Below are positions 37,193 to 46,428 of a DNA stretch of 64,000 bases, piece after piece. The stretch lies in the NCBI RefSeq assembly GCF_020736705.1, contig NZ_CP085990.1, positions 1,736,001 through 1,800,000 on the forward strand, written 5' to 3'. The notes under the pieces were generated by a model, which was not told the DNA's origin, did no database searches, and worked only from the letters and a program-made list of their open reading frames with translations. Position 1 is the first letter of the stretch, and each line of letters starts with the position of its first letter. The stretch is from Psychrobacter sanguinis (GTDB taxonomy: Bacteria > Pseudomonadota > Gammaproteobacteria > Pseudomonadales > Moraxellaceae). Made by a program: the position numbers and the translations under genes.

Positions 37193-37897
37193 TTATAGGA
37201 CAGCTGCCAAGAATATGGGCACCCATACCGCAGTCACCAGACCATTTACAGCAAGACCAAAAGCAGCATATCTACCAGCCGTGTGACTAATTTGCCACGC
37301 CTCTACAGTACCAAAAGCATGAGCCGCCAACCCCAAGGCTAAGCCTTTGGCTCGGTCATCACTTATGTTACGGAACATTGGTTTTGCCACTGCGCCCCCG
37401 AGTAGCCCGGATACGATAATGATTAGATTGGCTAATGCTAAAGGAGCTTTAATAATCTCAGCCACGCTTAAGCCAATTGGCGTAGTCACAGAACGAGTGG
37501 CAAAGGCTAAAATAGTGTCATAGCTTAAAGACAAAGCATACGCTAAGCCCATGGGTAATAGAGCGCCTACCAAGCTGGCTATTATTACGATAATAGATAG
37601 CTTTTTGATAGGCAGGCCCTTTAGATTCATCGTAGCCAAAGGAATCGCCAACAGTACAGTCACATACCCCAGTAAGTGGTCAAAGACTGGCTTGGCAACC
37701 GCATAGTAATGGTCGTAATCCCAGTCAAAAATAAATAAAAACAGCAAAACCAAGACCAAGGCGGTAATGACCATGGGTAAGCCAGAAATTCTTTTTGATA
37801 AAATACGAGCCAAAGTGTGAGCGACTAAGGTCAGCAGAAAAGCGGCGAAGACCGTAAACAGAGTAGTGCCTTCAGGCATGAGTTTAAATAAGTCCAT
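37193..37897 (-). CDS. lrgB: LrgB/CidB family membrane protein
   Basis: This is a 234-residue integral membrane protein of the LrgB/CidB (YohK) family. Several hydrophobic helices and the typical TRSVTTPIGLSVAE near the middle and LGLAAHAFGTVEAW toward the end are clear. In other bacteria LrgB/CidB proteins have been linked to cell lysis control and to pyruvate or glycolate transport; which applies here is unknown. It lies 11 bp after the LrgA-like gene on the same strand with a good ribosome binding site, so the two form an operon. Confidence 0.9.
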   Translation of the reverse strand: MDLFKLMPEGTTLFTVFAAFLLTLVAHTLARILSKRISGLPMVITALVLVLLFLFIFDWDYDHYYAVAKPVFDHLLGYVTVLLAIPLATMNLKGLPIKKLSIIVIIASLVGALLPMGLAYALSLSYDTILAFATRSVTTPIGLSVAEIIKAPLALANLIIIVSGLLGGAVAKPMFRNISDDRAKGLALGLAAHAFGTVEAWQISHTAGRYAAFGLAVNGLVTAVWVPIFLAAVL

Positions 37898-37908
37898 AAC
37901 TTGCCGCC

Positions 37909-38502
37909 TTACTTCTTAGAATGGTTAGAGGGATTTGCATCGGTGGTCGTACTTTTGGTGGCACTTGATGACTCTACATTCATAGAGACATTGTCCTCTT
38001 TTGAATGCTTAAGCCATAAATTTGATAGCTTCGCCAAGCCCCATAAAGGTATCAAGGTACTCACTACTATCGTCAACACCACGCCCCACAGCTCATCTCC
38101 TAGCCCGAATATTAACAGACCGGCACCCGCTGATACTGGCAAAAAGGCAAAACCACTGTCTACCAAAAGCGTGTTACTGGCATTGCTAATCCATTCAGGT
38201 ATACCTACCGTAAAACGACATACCATCAGTAAAACAAACAAGGTAATCATACCTACAATATTGGCCGCACTGGGGAAACCTAGCGCTTGGCACAATACTA
38301 ATGCACCCTCACGAATCACCACCACCACTGCCAATGTCAGTACGATGGCCACAGGCAAAGACAATCCTGAGTTTGGCGTAGGCGCTTGATTACCGGAGGG
38401 ATTGTTAGATTGGTTAGTAGTACTGAAAGACTCCTCCGATGACTGCTGGGCAGTATTATTTACGGAGTGATGGACAGGAGTTGAGGTTGGGGCAGTAGGC
38501 AT
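37909..38502 (-). CDS. lrgA: LrgA/CidA family membrane protein with long tails
   Basis: This is a CidA/LrgA-family holin-like membrane protein, partner of LrgB. The core with four hydrophobic segments (about 47-165) includes ANIVGMITLFVLL and the AFLPVSAGAGLL motif. At 197 residues it is longer than the usual 120-140. About 45 Ser/Thr/Asn/Gln/Pro-rich residues precede the first helix and about 30 polar residues follow the last. The ribosome binding site aagga is good, and no later ATG would remove the tail cleanly. Confidence 0.85.
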   Translation of the reverse strand: MPTAPTSTPVHHSVNNTAQQSSEESFSTTNQSNNPSGNQAPTPNSGLSLPVAIVLTLAVVVVIREGALVLCQALGFPSAANIVGMITLFVLLMVCRFTVGIPEWISNASNTLLVDSGFAFLPVSAGAGLLIFGLGDELWGVVLTIVVSTLIPLWGLAKLSNLWLKHSKEDNVSMNVESSSATKSTTTDANPSNHSKK

Positions 38503-38613
38503 GAATCATCCTTAATAATAAAGACAAGCAATAACAACGAGTAACAATAAGCCATTAAAATTAGATTCTACCAAATCAATACCTGTAACGGGCATTGATA
38601 TTGAATTTTAAAC

Positions 38614-38640
38614 AAAAAAAAGAGCCTGTGGGCTCTTTTT
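38614..38640 (-). terminator. Intrinsic terminator upstream of hflX stop region
   Basis: The stem aaaaaagagcc / ggctcttttt has a three-base tgt loop. It lies between hflX (its stop is at 38742) and lrgA, both on the minus strand, so it ends hflX transcripts. Confidence 0.85.
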
Positions 38641-38741
38641 AATAAAAAACGGTTCATGCTATTGTGAAAAAATGCTAACTATTTAATGGTTATACTTAGA
38701 CAGTATACGGTTAGCATTAGTTTAGCATCGTTATTCGACGC

Positions 38742-40217
38742 TTAGTTCAAGTCTGACTGCTGTTCAATAATAGGCATACTATCATCGTCTATATCCATAT
38801 CTTCGTCTAGCAAATTATCCTGTAAAAGATCATCCTCTAGTAGCTCATCCTCTGCTAGCAACGCTTGAGCAGAGTCCTGTTTTAACTCTTTTTCAAAAGG
38901 CTCAAGTTTAGGAATTAACAGCTCAGCTTGATCAGCAGGTAACACCTCAAAAGGATTAATGTCAGACTGTCCTAATAGCTGTTGTAGCTTATCAGCGGGC
39001 AAGCGTAAGGTAAGAATCTCATGACCTGACTCAGCATAGCCTTCTTGTTCTACCACATCCAAACGATACAGCTCATTTTTGAGATTACCAGCATTAAACG
39101 GCAAGGTTAGCTCAAAAGTATTAAGCTTCCCAGTCAATAGCTGTTGCACCGCTGTGGTCAACATACTCATGCCTAAATCTGCCTTAGCAGAAACATACAC
39201 GCGGCTTGGTACGCCAGGCTCACTATAATTGATTTGTGCGGGTTCGCCGGTCAAGTCAATTTTGTTATAAACGTTAAGCACAGGAACATCGTTATTAATC
39301 TCTGCCAGTACTGACTTAACCGCTTTAATCTGCTCATGCATATCGGCACTCGCTGAATCAATAACGTGTAGCAGCAAATCAGCTTCTAAAGTCTCTTCTA
39401 GCGTCGCATGGAAAGATTCTACCAATTCGTGAGGTAAGTGACGGACAAAACCCACCGTATCTACCAACACTACACGGCCCACACCTTGCCAATCTAAACG
39501 TCTTAGAGTGGGGTCAAGCGTCGCAAACAGTTGGTCAGCAGCATAAATGTTTTCATTGACCAAACGGTTAAATAAAGAAGATTTCCCAGCGTTGGTATAG
39601 CCGACTAAAGAAATAGTTAACACGTCTGATTTTTGGCGTTTCGCACGACCTTGAGCACGGGTTTGCTTAACTTTATCTAGGCGAGCTTTTAATTGAGAGA
39701 CGCGGATTTGAAGCAAACGTCTATCTGTCTCTAGCTGAGTTTCACCAGGACCACGTAGACCAATCCCACCTTTTTGACGCTCTAAGTGAGTCCAACCTCT
39801 TACTAGGCGAGTGGCCAAGTGATTTAGCTGCGCCAACTCTACCTGAAGTTTACCTTCATACGTACGGGCACGCTGAGCGAAAATATCTAAAATAAGTCCG
39901 GTACGGTCTAATACACGGCACTGTAATAAGGTTTCTAAGTTACGTTCTTGAGAAGGGGTCAAGCTATGGTTAAAAATAACAATATCAGCCTCTAAAGCCT
40001 GCACTTGCTCTGCAATCTCTAGCGCCTTACCACTACCAATAAAGTATTTGGCATCGGGTTTTTGTCTAGAACCAGTGATTATAGCCAATTGCTGAGCACC
40101 GGCTGAGTCAACCAAAAGTTTAAACTCTTCTAAATCATCAGGGTCTGAAATTTGTCGAATGTCTAGATGTACTAAGATGGCGCGTTCACCACCTTCATGT
40201 CTACCAAAATAATCCAA
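38742..40217 (-). CDS. hflX: GTPase HflX
   Basis: HflX is a ribosome-splitting GTPase that acts under stress. The N-terminal HflX domain includes ITGSRQKPDAKYFIGSGK and FNHSLTPSQERNLE. The G domain has GYTNAGKSSLFN (P-loop), VDTVGFVRHLP (G3) and NKIDL (G4). The start is a TTG at 40217 with an aggtg site, because no upstream ATG is in frame before a stop codon. The C-terminus has a long acidic, Leu/Asp/Glu-rich tail (about 445-491) that common HflX proteins lack. It is not next to hfq, unlike in many proteobacteria. Confidence 0.95.
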   Translation of the reverse strand: MDYFGRHEGGERAILVHLDIRQISDPDDLEEFKLLVDSAGAQQLAIITGSRQKPDAKYFIGSGKALEIAEQVQALEADIVIFNHSLTPSQERNLETLLQCRVLDRTGLILDIFAQRARTYEGKLQVELAQLNHLATRLVRGWTHLERQKGGIGLRGPGETQLETDRRLLQIRVSQLKARLDKVKQTRAQGRAKRQKSDVLTISLVGYTNAGKSSLFNRLVNENIYAADQLFATLDPTLRRLDWQGVGRVVLVDTVGFVRHLPHELVESFHATLEETLEADLLLHVIDSASADMHEQIKAVKSVLAEINNDVPVLNVYNKIDLTGEPAQINYSEPGVPSRVYVSAKADLGMSMLTTAVQQLLTGKLNTFELTLPFNAGNLKNELYRLDVVEQEGYAESGHEILTLRLPADKLQQLLGQSDINPFEVLPADQAELLIPKLEPFEKELKQDSAQALLAEDELLEDDLLQDNLLDEDMDIDDDSMPIIEQQSDLN

Positions 40218-40582
40218 AAATATTCACCTATTTTTTCCAATTCAAAGGACACAACCTTCAATATTGAGATTGAGGTCGTCATTTATTATTTATGATGCTA
40301 TTAGTATCAAATTAAAAGGGGAAAGTCATAAAATAGTACAAATATAAGACATTGTGTTTAAAAAACTCAAATTGGGCAATAAATCAGTGAACAGTTGATT
40401 ACTGAAATTAATTTATTTGATATACTCTATTACTTGATGTTTGGGGTGCTTAATATTTGGATTGTATGAACGACATGCTATTAAACAATCATTTTTAAAA
40501 ATTTAGCCCTAAAACAAGTACCGGCATAGACCTAATAGTAATAGGCAATTCTTATATTAATAAATTGAGTATAGGACTCACT
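40218..40582. other. hflX-acyltransferase divergent spacer
   Basis: This is a 365-bp AT-rich divergent spacer. It contains no hfq gene and no clear repeat or hairpin. Confidence 0.5.
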
Positions 40583-41392
40583 ATGAGTTTGAAATCTAAA
40601 ATTGAAGACACTTTGAAATTTAACGCCAAAAACGGTATCAAGCGCAGTAAAACCGTTGTGGGTCTGGTTGATACAGTTATCGGAGGCTATAGAGCCGCTA
40701 CCAAAATTGATGCTTGGCGAGAGCCACCCAGAGAAATTCTACCCAAATATATTCAAACATTTTGCCGCAAGTCAGCAAGGGCGTTTGGGGTAGAGGTGGT
40801 TGAAGTAGAACCGGTACCTAAAACTCATGCTTTGTGGGCCTCAAATCACATTTCTTGGATGGATATCCCTGTGGTGGGGAGCGTAAGCCCTGCTTTTTTC
40901 TTATCGAAAGCAGAAGTGGCCGAAATGCCAATTATGGGCCCTTTGGCAAAAGTGGCGGGTACTTTGTTTATTAAGCGGGGCTCAGGGGACGCCGGTTCAG
41001 TGGCTTCGCAGATGGCTACTTTCTTAAAGCAGGGCTATTCGATCGTGTTCTTCCCTGAAGCAACCACTACTGATGGGCATAAGATAAAGAAACTACATGG
41101 TAAGTTAATTCAGGCAGCGATGGATGCCAATAAGCCGATTCAGCCTATCGTCATATGTTATGTAAATGAAAAAGGTGAGCTTGACGATGTTGTGCCTTAT
41201 TATGGCGGTATTAAACTGAAGGACAGTCTGTTTAATGTGATTGATGGGAGTCAGGTTACTGCCTACGTACTGCCTTTACAGCCATTATATCCTGAGGATA
41301 AGAGTCGTGATCAGCTTACTACAGAGCTACAGCAACGTATGCAAGCAGGTTTAGAAGAGTTGCACAGTCGTGTGGTTAGTAGCAAGCAGTAA
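40583..41392 (+). CDS. 1-acyl-glycerol-3-phosphate acyltransferase, copy 1
   Basis: This is a PlsC-type acyltransferase (269 residues) that would add a second acyl chain to lysophosphatidic acid or a related acceptor. The catalytic NHISWMD (H-x4-D) is near residue 90, and the glycerol-phosphate binding element FFPEATTTDG near 155. The ATG at 40583 is chosen over the TTG at 40565. It is a paralogue of the next gene, with the same GLW/ALW AxNH-SWMDIPV and FFLSKAEV blocks. They are separated by 251 bp, so each may have its own promoter. Confidence 0.88.
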   Translation: MSLKSKIEDTLKFNAKNGIKRSKTVVGLVDTVIGGYRAATKIDAWREPPREILPKYIQTFCRKSARAFGVEVVEVEPVPKTHALWASNHISWMDIPVVGSVSPAFFLSKAEVAEMPIMGPLAKVAGTLFIKRGSGDAGSVASQMATFLKQGYSIVFFPEATTTDGHKIKKLHGKLIQAAMDANKPIQPIVICYVNEKGELDDVVPYYGGIKLKDSLFNVIDGSQVTAYVLPLQPLYPEDKSRDQLTTELQQRMQAGLEELHSRVVSSKQ

Positions 41393-41643
41393 TTATCAGG
41401 AAATATGGTGCCAAAAGTAGCAATAATAAGTTATATAAATCACCCGCTACGTTGATTGGAAACATAAATCTAATCGAAATAGGGGAAAATTATTACACAT
41501 TAATTGAGAGTAGAAGTTATAGTGGCAAATTATTTAAATAGCATGATCCATTATTTTTATTTAAATTTAAAACTTTTATTGAAAGTTAACACTTGCCCCT
41601 ACTTTAAGCATTCAATTGCGCCTCATTTAATCACGGATAATTT

Positions 41644-42576
41644 ATGACTACCTACACTTCGAATACCGAGACTCATCAAAGTAAGCAAGATACTGCTAGA
41701 AGACAAGATAAGCAAAGTACGACCCATAAAAAGACCAAAGTAGGTCAGTTACTGAATAAACAGTTAAAGCGGGCAAAAGTGCTGAAAGGTATGACAGAGA
41801 CCATGGTAGGCGGATATCGTGCCATTACTAAAGTAGACAGTTGGGGTCCGGTACCAAAACGTGATGAGTTACCCCGCTATAACCAAATCTTTTGTCGTAA
41901 TATGGCTGCCGCCTTCAATGTCACTGTTGTTGCGGTTGAGCCAGTCCCTGATACGCATGGATTGTGGGCAGCCAACCACGTGTCGTGGATGGATATTCCG
42001 GTCATGGGTAGTGTAATGCCTGGTTTTTTCTTATCCAAAGCAGAGGTAGAGGCCATGCCAGTTTTTGGCCGTTTGGCACGTGCTTGTGGTTCACTGTTTA
42101 TTAAACGCGGTTCAGGTGATTCAGGCAAAGTGGCAGGTCAAATAGCCGACTTCTTAACCAAAGGCTATTCGATTCTGTTTTATCCTGAAGGCACTACCAC
42201 CGACGGTACTCATATCAAAAAAATCTATGGCAAACTATTACAAGGCGCCATGGATGCGGATAAGCCTATTCAACCTATCGTGGTCTGCTATGTCAATGCC
42301 AAGGGTGAATTAGATCATACTGTACCTTTTGTGGGCGATGTCTCTTTTGCTCAGAGCTTCTTAAGGGTTATGGACAGCGATCCAGTAACTGCCTATGTTC
42401 TACCACTCGCCGTCATACCGACCACGGGCAAAACCCGTGATGAGCTAACTGAAGATCTGTACCAGAGTATGCAGACGGGTTTAGAAGAATTGCACAATCG
42501 AGTTATTAAAAAAAATTCTGAGCACACAGCTTCTAACTCTGATAACGCAGCACTCGAAACGAAGTCAATTGCTTAA
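41644..42576 (+). CDS. 1-acyl-glycerol-3-phosphate acyltransferase, copy 2
   Basis: This is the second PlsC-like enzyme of the tandem pair (310 residues), with NHVSWMD and FYPEGTTTDG. It differs from copy 1 by a Lys/Gln-rich N-terminal extension of about 35 residues and by Gly instead of Ala in the PEG/PEA motif (PEG is the consensus). The pair arose by duplication; perhaps the two differ in acyl donor or lipid acceptor, but this is inference. A terminator follows. Confidence 0.88.
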   Translation: MTTYTSNTETHQSKQDTARRQDKQSTTHKKTKVGQLLNKQLKRAKVLKGMTETMVGGYRAITKVDSWGPVPKRDELPRYNQIFCRNMAAAFNVTVVAVEPVPDTHGLWAANHVSWMDIPVMGSVMPGFFLSKAEVEAMPVFGRLARACGSLFIKRGSGDSGKVAGQIADFLTKGYSILFYPEGTTTDGTHIKKIYGKLLQGAMDADKPIQPIVVCYVNAKGELDHTVPFVGDVSFAQSFLRVMDSDPVTAYVLPLAVIPTTGKTRDELTEDLYQSMQTGLEELHNRVIKKNSEHTASNSDNAALETKSIA

Positions 42577-42642
42577 AGCTTACAATTTTTTTTGGCAACT
42601 ATAATTGCATAGCTTTATAACAGCAAAGCTAAAAGTAAACAT

Positions 42643-42681
42643 AAAAAAACCACTGATTACTTTAAGTAGCCAGTGGTTTTT
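42643..42681. terminator. Bidirectional terminator, acyltransferase 2 / aldo-keto reductase
   Basis: The stem aaaaaaccactg...cagtggttttt with an inner part from tact/agta pairing lies between convergent genes. Confidence 0.85.
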
Positions 42682-42786
42682 GGTTTATAGAATTAAATTT
42701 ATCATATCAGCAGTCGTTTAAACACAGCACGTCAACTCTAATATTAGCTTTAATAAAATATAAGAATGTGCCTATTATGAATGAGC

Positions 42787-43827
42787 CTATGGTGATGGGT
42801 TCGGCTGTTTGGTATGGACCGCTTCAATCGCTTGTAACACCTCACTAGTTAGCTCAAGATTCACGCTATCGATGTTGGATTTTAGCTGCTCAATTGAAGT
42901 GGCGCCAATAATGTTACTGGTCACAAAATGACGGCTATTCACAAATGCCAAAGCCATTTGAGCCATATCCAATCCGGCCTCTTCAGCAATTTTTGCATAT
43001 TGTGCAGTGGCCGATTTTGCTTCCTCATTAATATAACGTTGGAAGCGGTCATACATTGTTAAACGTGCCCCTTCAGGCTGTTTACCATTTAAGTATTTAC
43101 CTGATAATACCCCGAAACCCAAAGGTGAATAGGCCAGTAGACCGACATTTTCACGATGAGAAACTTCAGCCAAGCCGATTTCATACAAACGGTTTAATAG
43201 GCTGTATGGATTTTGAATGGTAATCGGACCCTCAAGGCCATTCTTTTCGGCTTCCCAAAGATAGCGCATTAAGCCCCAAGCAGTCTCATTAGAGAGACCG
43301 AATGCTCTAATACGACCTTTTTTAATCTCATCGTTTAAAGCTTCTAGGGTTTCTAAAAAGGGCGTTAAGCCAGAAAGATCTTGAACGGCCATTTCTTCAG
43401 TATAACCACGAGTACTAAAGAAATTACTCTGACGTTCAGGCCAATGTAGCTGGTAAACATCAATATGATCGGTTTGCAGGCGTTTTAGATTGCCATCGAG
43501 TGCTTCTGCAATATGTTTGGCATTAAATCGGGTGTTCCCATCACGTAAAAAATCCATGGGCGAAATTTTACTGGCCAATACCACCTCATTACGTTTTTTG
43601 GTTTTGGCAAACCAAGTACCCATGAAGCGCTCGGTATCGCCTTGTTTTTCTTTAGCCGGTGGTGAGGGGTACATCTCGGCTGTATCCCAAAAGTTGACCC
43701 CCTCTGATAAAGCGAAATCCATTTGCTCATGCGCTTCAGCTTCTGAATTTTGTTGGCCCCAAGTCATAGTCCCTAGACATATCTTAGAGACTTTATCACC
43801 AAGCTTGGGTAGGGTAGTGTATTTCAT
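42787..43827 (-). CDS. tas: Aldo/keto reductase, Tas-like
   Basis: This is an NADPH-dependent aldo/keto reductase of 346 residues. The AKR fold signatures are visible: GTMTWGQQNSEAEA at the start, NFWDTAEMYPSPP (catalytic Asp and Tyr), a Lys in VLASKIS and DVYQLHWP with the His. The length and the ETAWGLMRYLW and SPLGFGVLSGKYL blocks match E. coli Tas. The substrate is unknown. The aagga ribosome binding site is close to the ATG. Confidence 0.87.
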   Translation of the reverse strand: MKYTTLPKLGDKVSKICLGTMTWGQQNSEAEAHEQMDFALSEGVNFWDTAEMYPSPPAKEKQGDTERFMGTWFAKTKKRNEVVLASKISPMDFLRDGNTRFNAKHIAEALDGNLKRLQTDHIDVYQLHWPERQSNFFSTRGYTEEMAVQDLSGLTPFLETLEALNDEIKKGRIRAFGLSNETAWGLMRYLWEAEKNGLEGPITIQNPYSLLNRLYEIGLAEVSHRENVGLLAYSPLGFGVLSGKYLNGKQPEGARLTMYDRFQRYINEEAKSATAQYAKIAEEAGLDMAQMALAFVNSRHFVTSNIIGATSIEQLKSNIDSVNLELTSEVLQAIEAVHTKQPNPSP

Positions 43828-43934
43828 AACCGGATCCTTTTTATTTTATTGAATTTTTATTTTATGGGGGTGTGTACCGCACTTAACTTACTTATATCAC
43901 TCATATTTGATTGGCTGACCTAGCTATTGATCAA

Positions 43935-44444
43935 CTACATCAGTTGTACACCGGTTTGACCTGGCGGGGTGACTTTAAAAATTTGAACTTTAAATAATAC
44001 TGACTGACCCGCTAAAGGGTGATTGAAATCTACTTCGACTTCATCTTCGGTGACTTTGCTAATTACCCCTGGTAAGGTATTTTTACCTTTGTCTTCAAAT
44101 TCCATCATCATGCCCACTTGTGGATTGGGTTCTGATAACGCGAATTGAGCCGCACTAAAGCGTTGGACATTGTCCTCGTTCCATTCACCAAACGCCTGTT
44201 CTGGCTCTAAATGTGCAGTACGAGTGTCACCGGCACGCAAGTTATTGAGCACATTTTCAAATCCGGGTAATAAACTTTCATCACCGATGGTTAGCTTTAC
44301 TGGCTCTGATCGGTTAAAAGTAGAATCAATAACAGTGCCATTTTCTAAAGAAACTTCGAAATGAAGTTGTACTTGGCTACCCTGAGTGATGCGGGTATCT
44401 TGATTGGGGTTAATAAAGTTAGCTGAGTCTATAGAATTGCTCAT
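43935..44444 (-). CDS. fkpB: FKBP-type peptidyl-prolyl isomerase, SlpA-like
   Basis: This is a 169-residue FKBP isomerase of the SlpA/FkpB type. QVQLHFEVSLENGTVIDSTF opens the domain, LLPGFENVL is the active-site loop and the inserted flap domain is the late EVEVDFNHPLAG. The ATG at 44444 (MSNSID) is preferred to 44513, which would add 23 unlikely residues. SlpA often lies beside lspA and ispH; here it is in an unrelated location. Confidence 0.88.
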   Translation of the reverse strand: MSNSIDSANFINPNQDTRITQGSQVQLHFEVSLENGTVIDSTFNRSEPVKLTIGDESLLPGFENVLNNLRAGDTRTAHLEPEQAFGEWNEDNVQRFSAAQFALSEPNPQVGMMMEFEDKGKNTLPGVISKVTEDEVEVDFNHPLAGQSVLFKVQIFKVTPPGQTGVQLM

Positions 44445-44797
44445 AGTTAAATCACTTATAGTCTGGTCGTTATGAGATGGGAAGAGGTTATTAAAAATTA
44501 TATGAGGTATCAAATGGCGATTTTATCTTTTGATTGCTGTTTTAATGACATTTTTAATTATAGGTTTTAATGACCTTATTTTAACAAGCCATTTTAACAA
44601 GACAAAAAGCCGCTATTGATAGGTTATTGTAGTTTAACATAAAGCAAATGATTACTGGTTTAGCCACTTTCAAAAATGACTAGCTAAGTAATATTAAACA
44701 GATTATATTAAATAATGTCCCTTGAAAGTTGATAGTAATGACCTAAAATAGGGAGACTCAAAGCGATTTATTGTTTATTTTCAAAGTCAACCGGCTA

Positions 44798-44826
44798 TTG
44801 AGTATTGAATAATAAGTCTATATAAT
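44798..44826 (+). promoter_or_regulatory. sigma-70 promoter of the str operon
   Basis: ttgagt (44798-44803), 17 bp, tataat (44821-44826). A perfect -10 and a good -35 at optimal spacing place the start near 44833, giving a leader of about 140 bases before rpsL. Confidence 0.7.
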
Positions 44827-44837
44827 ATAGTGTCCGA

Positions 44838-44944
44838 AAAATGGGTAAGCTGTCGTAGCACTCTAAGCTTATTATGGCAATAAGATTTTTCTTAAAGTCA
44901 AAAAAGCTGAAACAGCAAATGACAGCTTAGTAACCCATTTTTTT
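44838..44944 (+). promoter_or_regulatory. Terminator-like leader fold (candidate attenuator) of rpsL
   Basis: aaaatgggt (44838-44846) plus aagctgtc (44847-44854) pair with gacagctt (44921-44928) and acccattt (44933-44940), with a four-base agta bulge. The 3' arm merges into a T7 run (44938-44944). The loop holds two smaller hairpins: cttatt/aataag (44868-44884) and gctg/cagc (44906-44916). The second lies just before the 3' arm and includes related cagc sequence, so alternative folds are possible. Confidence 0.6.
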
Positions 44945-44973
44945 GTATTTAATAAACGGGAGAAGGATGCCTT

Positions 44974-45348
44974 ATGGCAACAACTAACCAATTGATTCGT
45001 AAGGGTCGTAAAGTATTAAAGGAAAAGTCTGGCGTTCCTGCTTTACAATCATGCCCACAACGTCGCGGTGTATGTACTCGTGTATATACTACCACTCCAA
45101 AGAAACCAAACTCAGCCATGCGTAAAGTATGTCGTGTACGTTTAACTTCAGGTTATGAAGTATCTAGCTACATCGGTGGTGAAGGTCATAACTTGCAAGA
45201 GCACAGTGTTGTACTAATCCGTGGTGGTCGTGTTAAAGACTTACCAGGTGTGCGTTATCACACTGTTCGCGGCGCACTTGACTGTGCAGGCGTTAAAGAC
45301 CGTAAGCAAGGTCGTTCTAAATATGGTGCTAAGAAGCCTAAGGCTTAA
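44974..45348 (+). CDS. rpsL: 30S ribosomal protein S12
   Basis: S12 is a decoding-centre protein of the 30S subunit. The 124 residues are the family length. It includes the invariant [13 protein letters not shown] region (with the lysine whose changes give streptomycin resistance in other species) and the KDLPGVRYH loop. It is the first gene of the str operon; a gagaagga ribosome binding site precedes the ATG. Lys at the usual resistance positions is present (wild-type state). Confidence 0.99.
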   Translation: MATTNQLIRKGRKVLKEKSGVPALQSCPQRRGVCTRVYTTTPKKPNSAMRKVCRVRLTSGYEVSSYIGGEGHNLQEHSVVLIRGGRVKDLPGVRYHTVRGALDCAGVKDRKQGRSKYGAKKPKA

Positions 45349-45369
45349 TGAGCAAACAACTAAATAACA

Positions 45370-45415
45370 TGCATGGGTTAGGTGTTCTGCTAATTAGCAA
45401 ACATACCACCATGCA
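45370..45415 (+). promoter_or_regulatory. Hairpin in rpsL-rpsG spacer
   Basis: tgcatgg (45370-45376) pairs with ccatgca (45409-45415), enclosing a self-complementary tgctaattagca (45388-45399). In E. coli the S12-S7 spacer is where S7 represses translation; a similar role is possible here by position. Confidence 0.5.
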
Positions 45416-45501
45416 GTAAGGCTGGCTGGTAACCACTATTTCAACCTATATTCGTATATGGTTATGAATGCCAGACACCCCTGAAGACAAGGAAATTTAT
45501 T

Positions 45502-45975
45502 ATGCCAAGACGTCGCGTCGTCGCTACTCGTGAGATCCTACCGGATCCAAAATTTGGTAGCCAAACTATCGCTAAATTCATCAACCACGTAATGGTTGAT
45601 GGTAAAAAATCTACTGCAGAACGTATTGTTTACGGTGCATTAGAGCAAGTTGCAGAAAAACGTAACATCGAAGATCCAGTTGCGTTTTTTGAAGAAGTAC
45701 TTGAAAACGTTCGCCCAATGGTTGAAGTTAAAGCTCGCCGTGTTGGTGGTGCTACGTATCAAGTTCCTATGGAAGTACGCCCCTCCCGTCGTACAGCTTT
45801 AGCGATGCGTTGGTTAGCCGATGCTGCTTCTAAGCGTTCTGAAAAATCAATGGCACACCGTTTAGCTGGTGAGTTAGGTGATGCTTCAGAAGGTAAAGGT
45901 AATGCTGTTAAAAAGCGTGACGAAGTTCACCGCATGGCAGACGCCAACAAAGCATTCTCTCATTACCGCTTCTAA
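45502..45975 (+). CDS. rpsG: 30S ribosomal protein S7
   Basis: S7 starts assembly of the 30S head and contacts tRNA in the E site. The 157 residues match the family: [49 protein letters not shown] and ALAMRWL. Its ribosome binding site is aagga. It follows rpsL by 153 bp with a structured spacer. Confidence 0.99.
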   Translation: MPRRRVVATREILPDPKFGSQTIAKFINHVMVDGKKSTAERIVYGALEQVAEKRNIEDPVAFFEEVLENVRPMVEVKARRVGGATYQVPMEVRPSRRTALAMRWLADAASKRSEKSMAHRLAGELGDASEGKGNAVKKRDEVHRMADANKAFSHYRF

Positions 45976-46428
45976 TATAGCGATTACTGTGTTTCAAACT
46001 TACTTAGTTAAATTCATTTACTATTGATGATTTTATTAAGTAAGCCAAGAATTAAGTAAGCGTAGTGATTAATCATTTCGATCTAAGGCTATTAGGGATT
46101 TCGATTCATAATAGCCTCTTACGATAAAAGTTACATAATATATGGTTTGCTTGACTGCCTAATTTGGTAAATTAGAGTGAACGATATGAAAGTAATAGCG
46201 TTAAGTTTTTGATAAGTAATGGTGAGTTGGGACAACTGCCTAAAATACAGACAGTGCTATTCTAGCTAACCGATGACTCGTCAATGGATACTAAGATTGA
46301 GACTCTGTCGACAATGAATCCGCTTAAGTATCATATAAATGTCATCTTTTGAAGCTACTCTAGCTTCCTGCCTATCTCAAACTACTAAAACGAAATAAAT
46401 TATAAAGACATTCCATTAGGAAAAAATT
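45976..46428. other. rpsG-fusA spacer
   Basis: This is a 453-bp spacer, long for an operon that is normally compact here. It contains several hairpins: aggctatt (46086-46093) with aatagcct (46110-46117), ctaattt/aaattag near 46160-46176, and others weaker. A promoter for fusA is plausible but not clear. Confidence 0.55.

Larger units (their letters stand above)
44445..44973. other. str operon upstream region
   Basis: This 529-bp spacer between divergent fkpB and rpsL carries the rpsL promoter (44798-44826) and a terminator-like leader fold (44838-44944), both listed separately. Confidence 0.7.
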
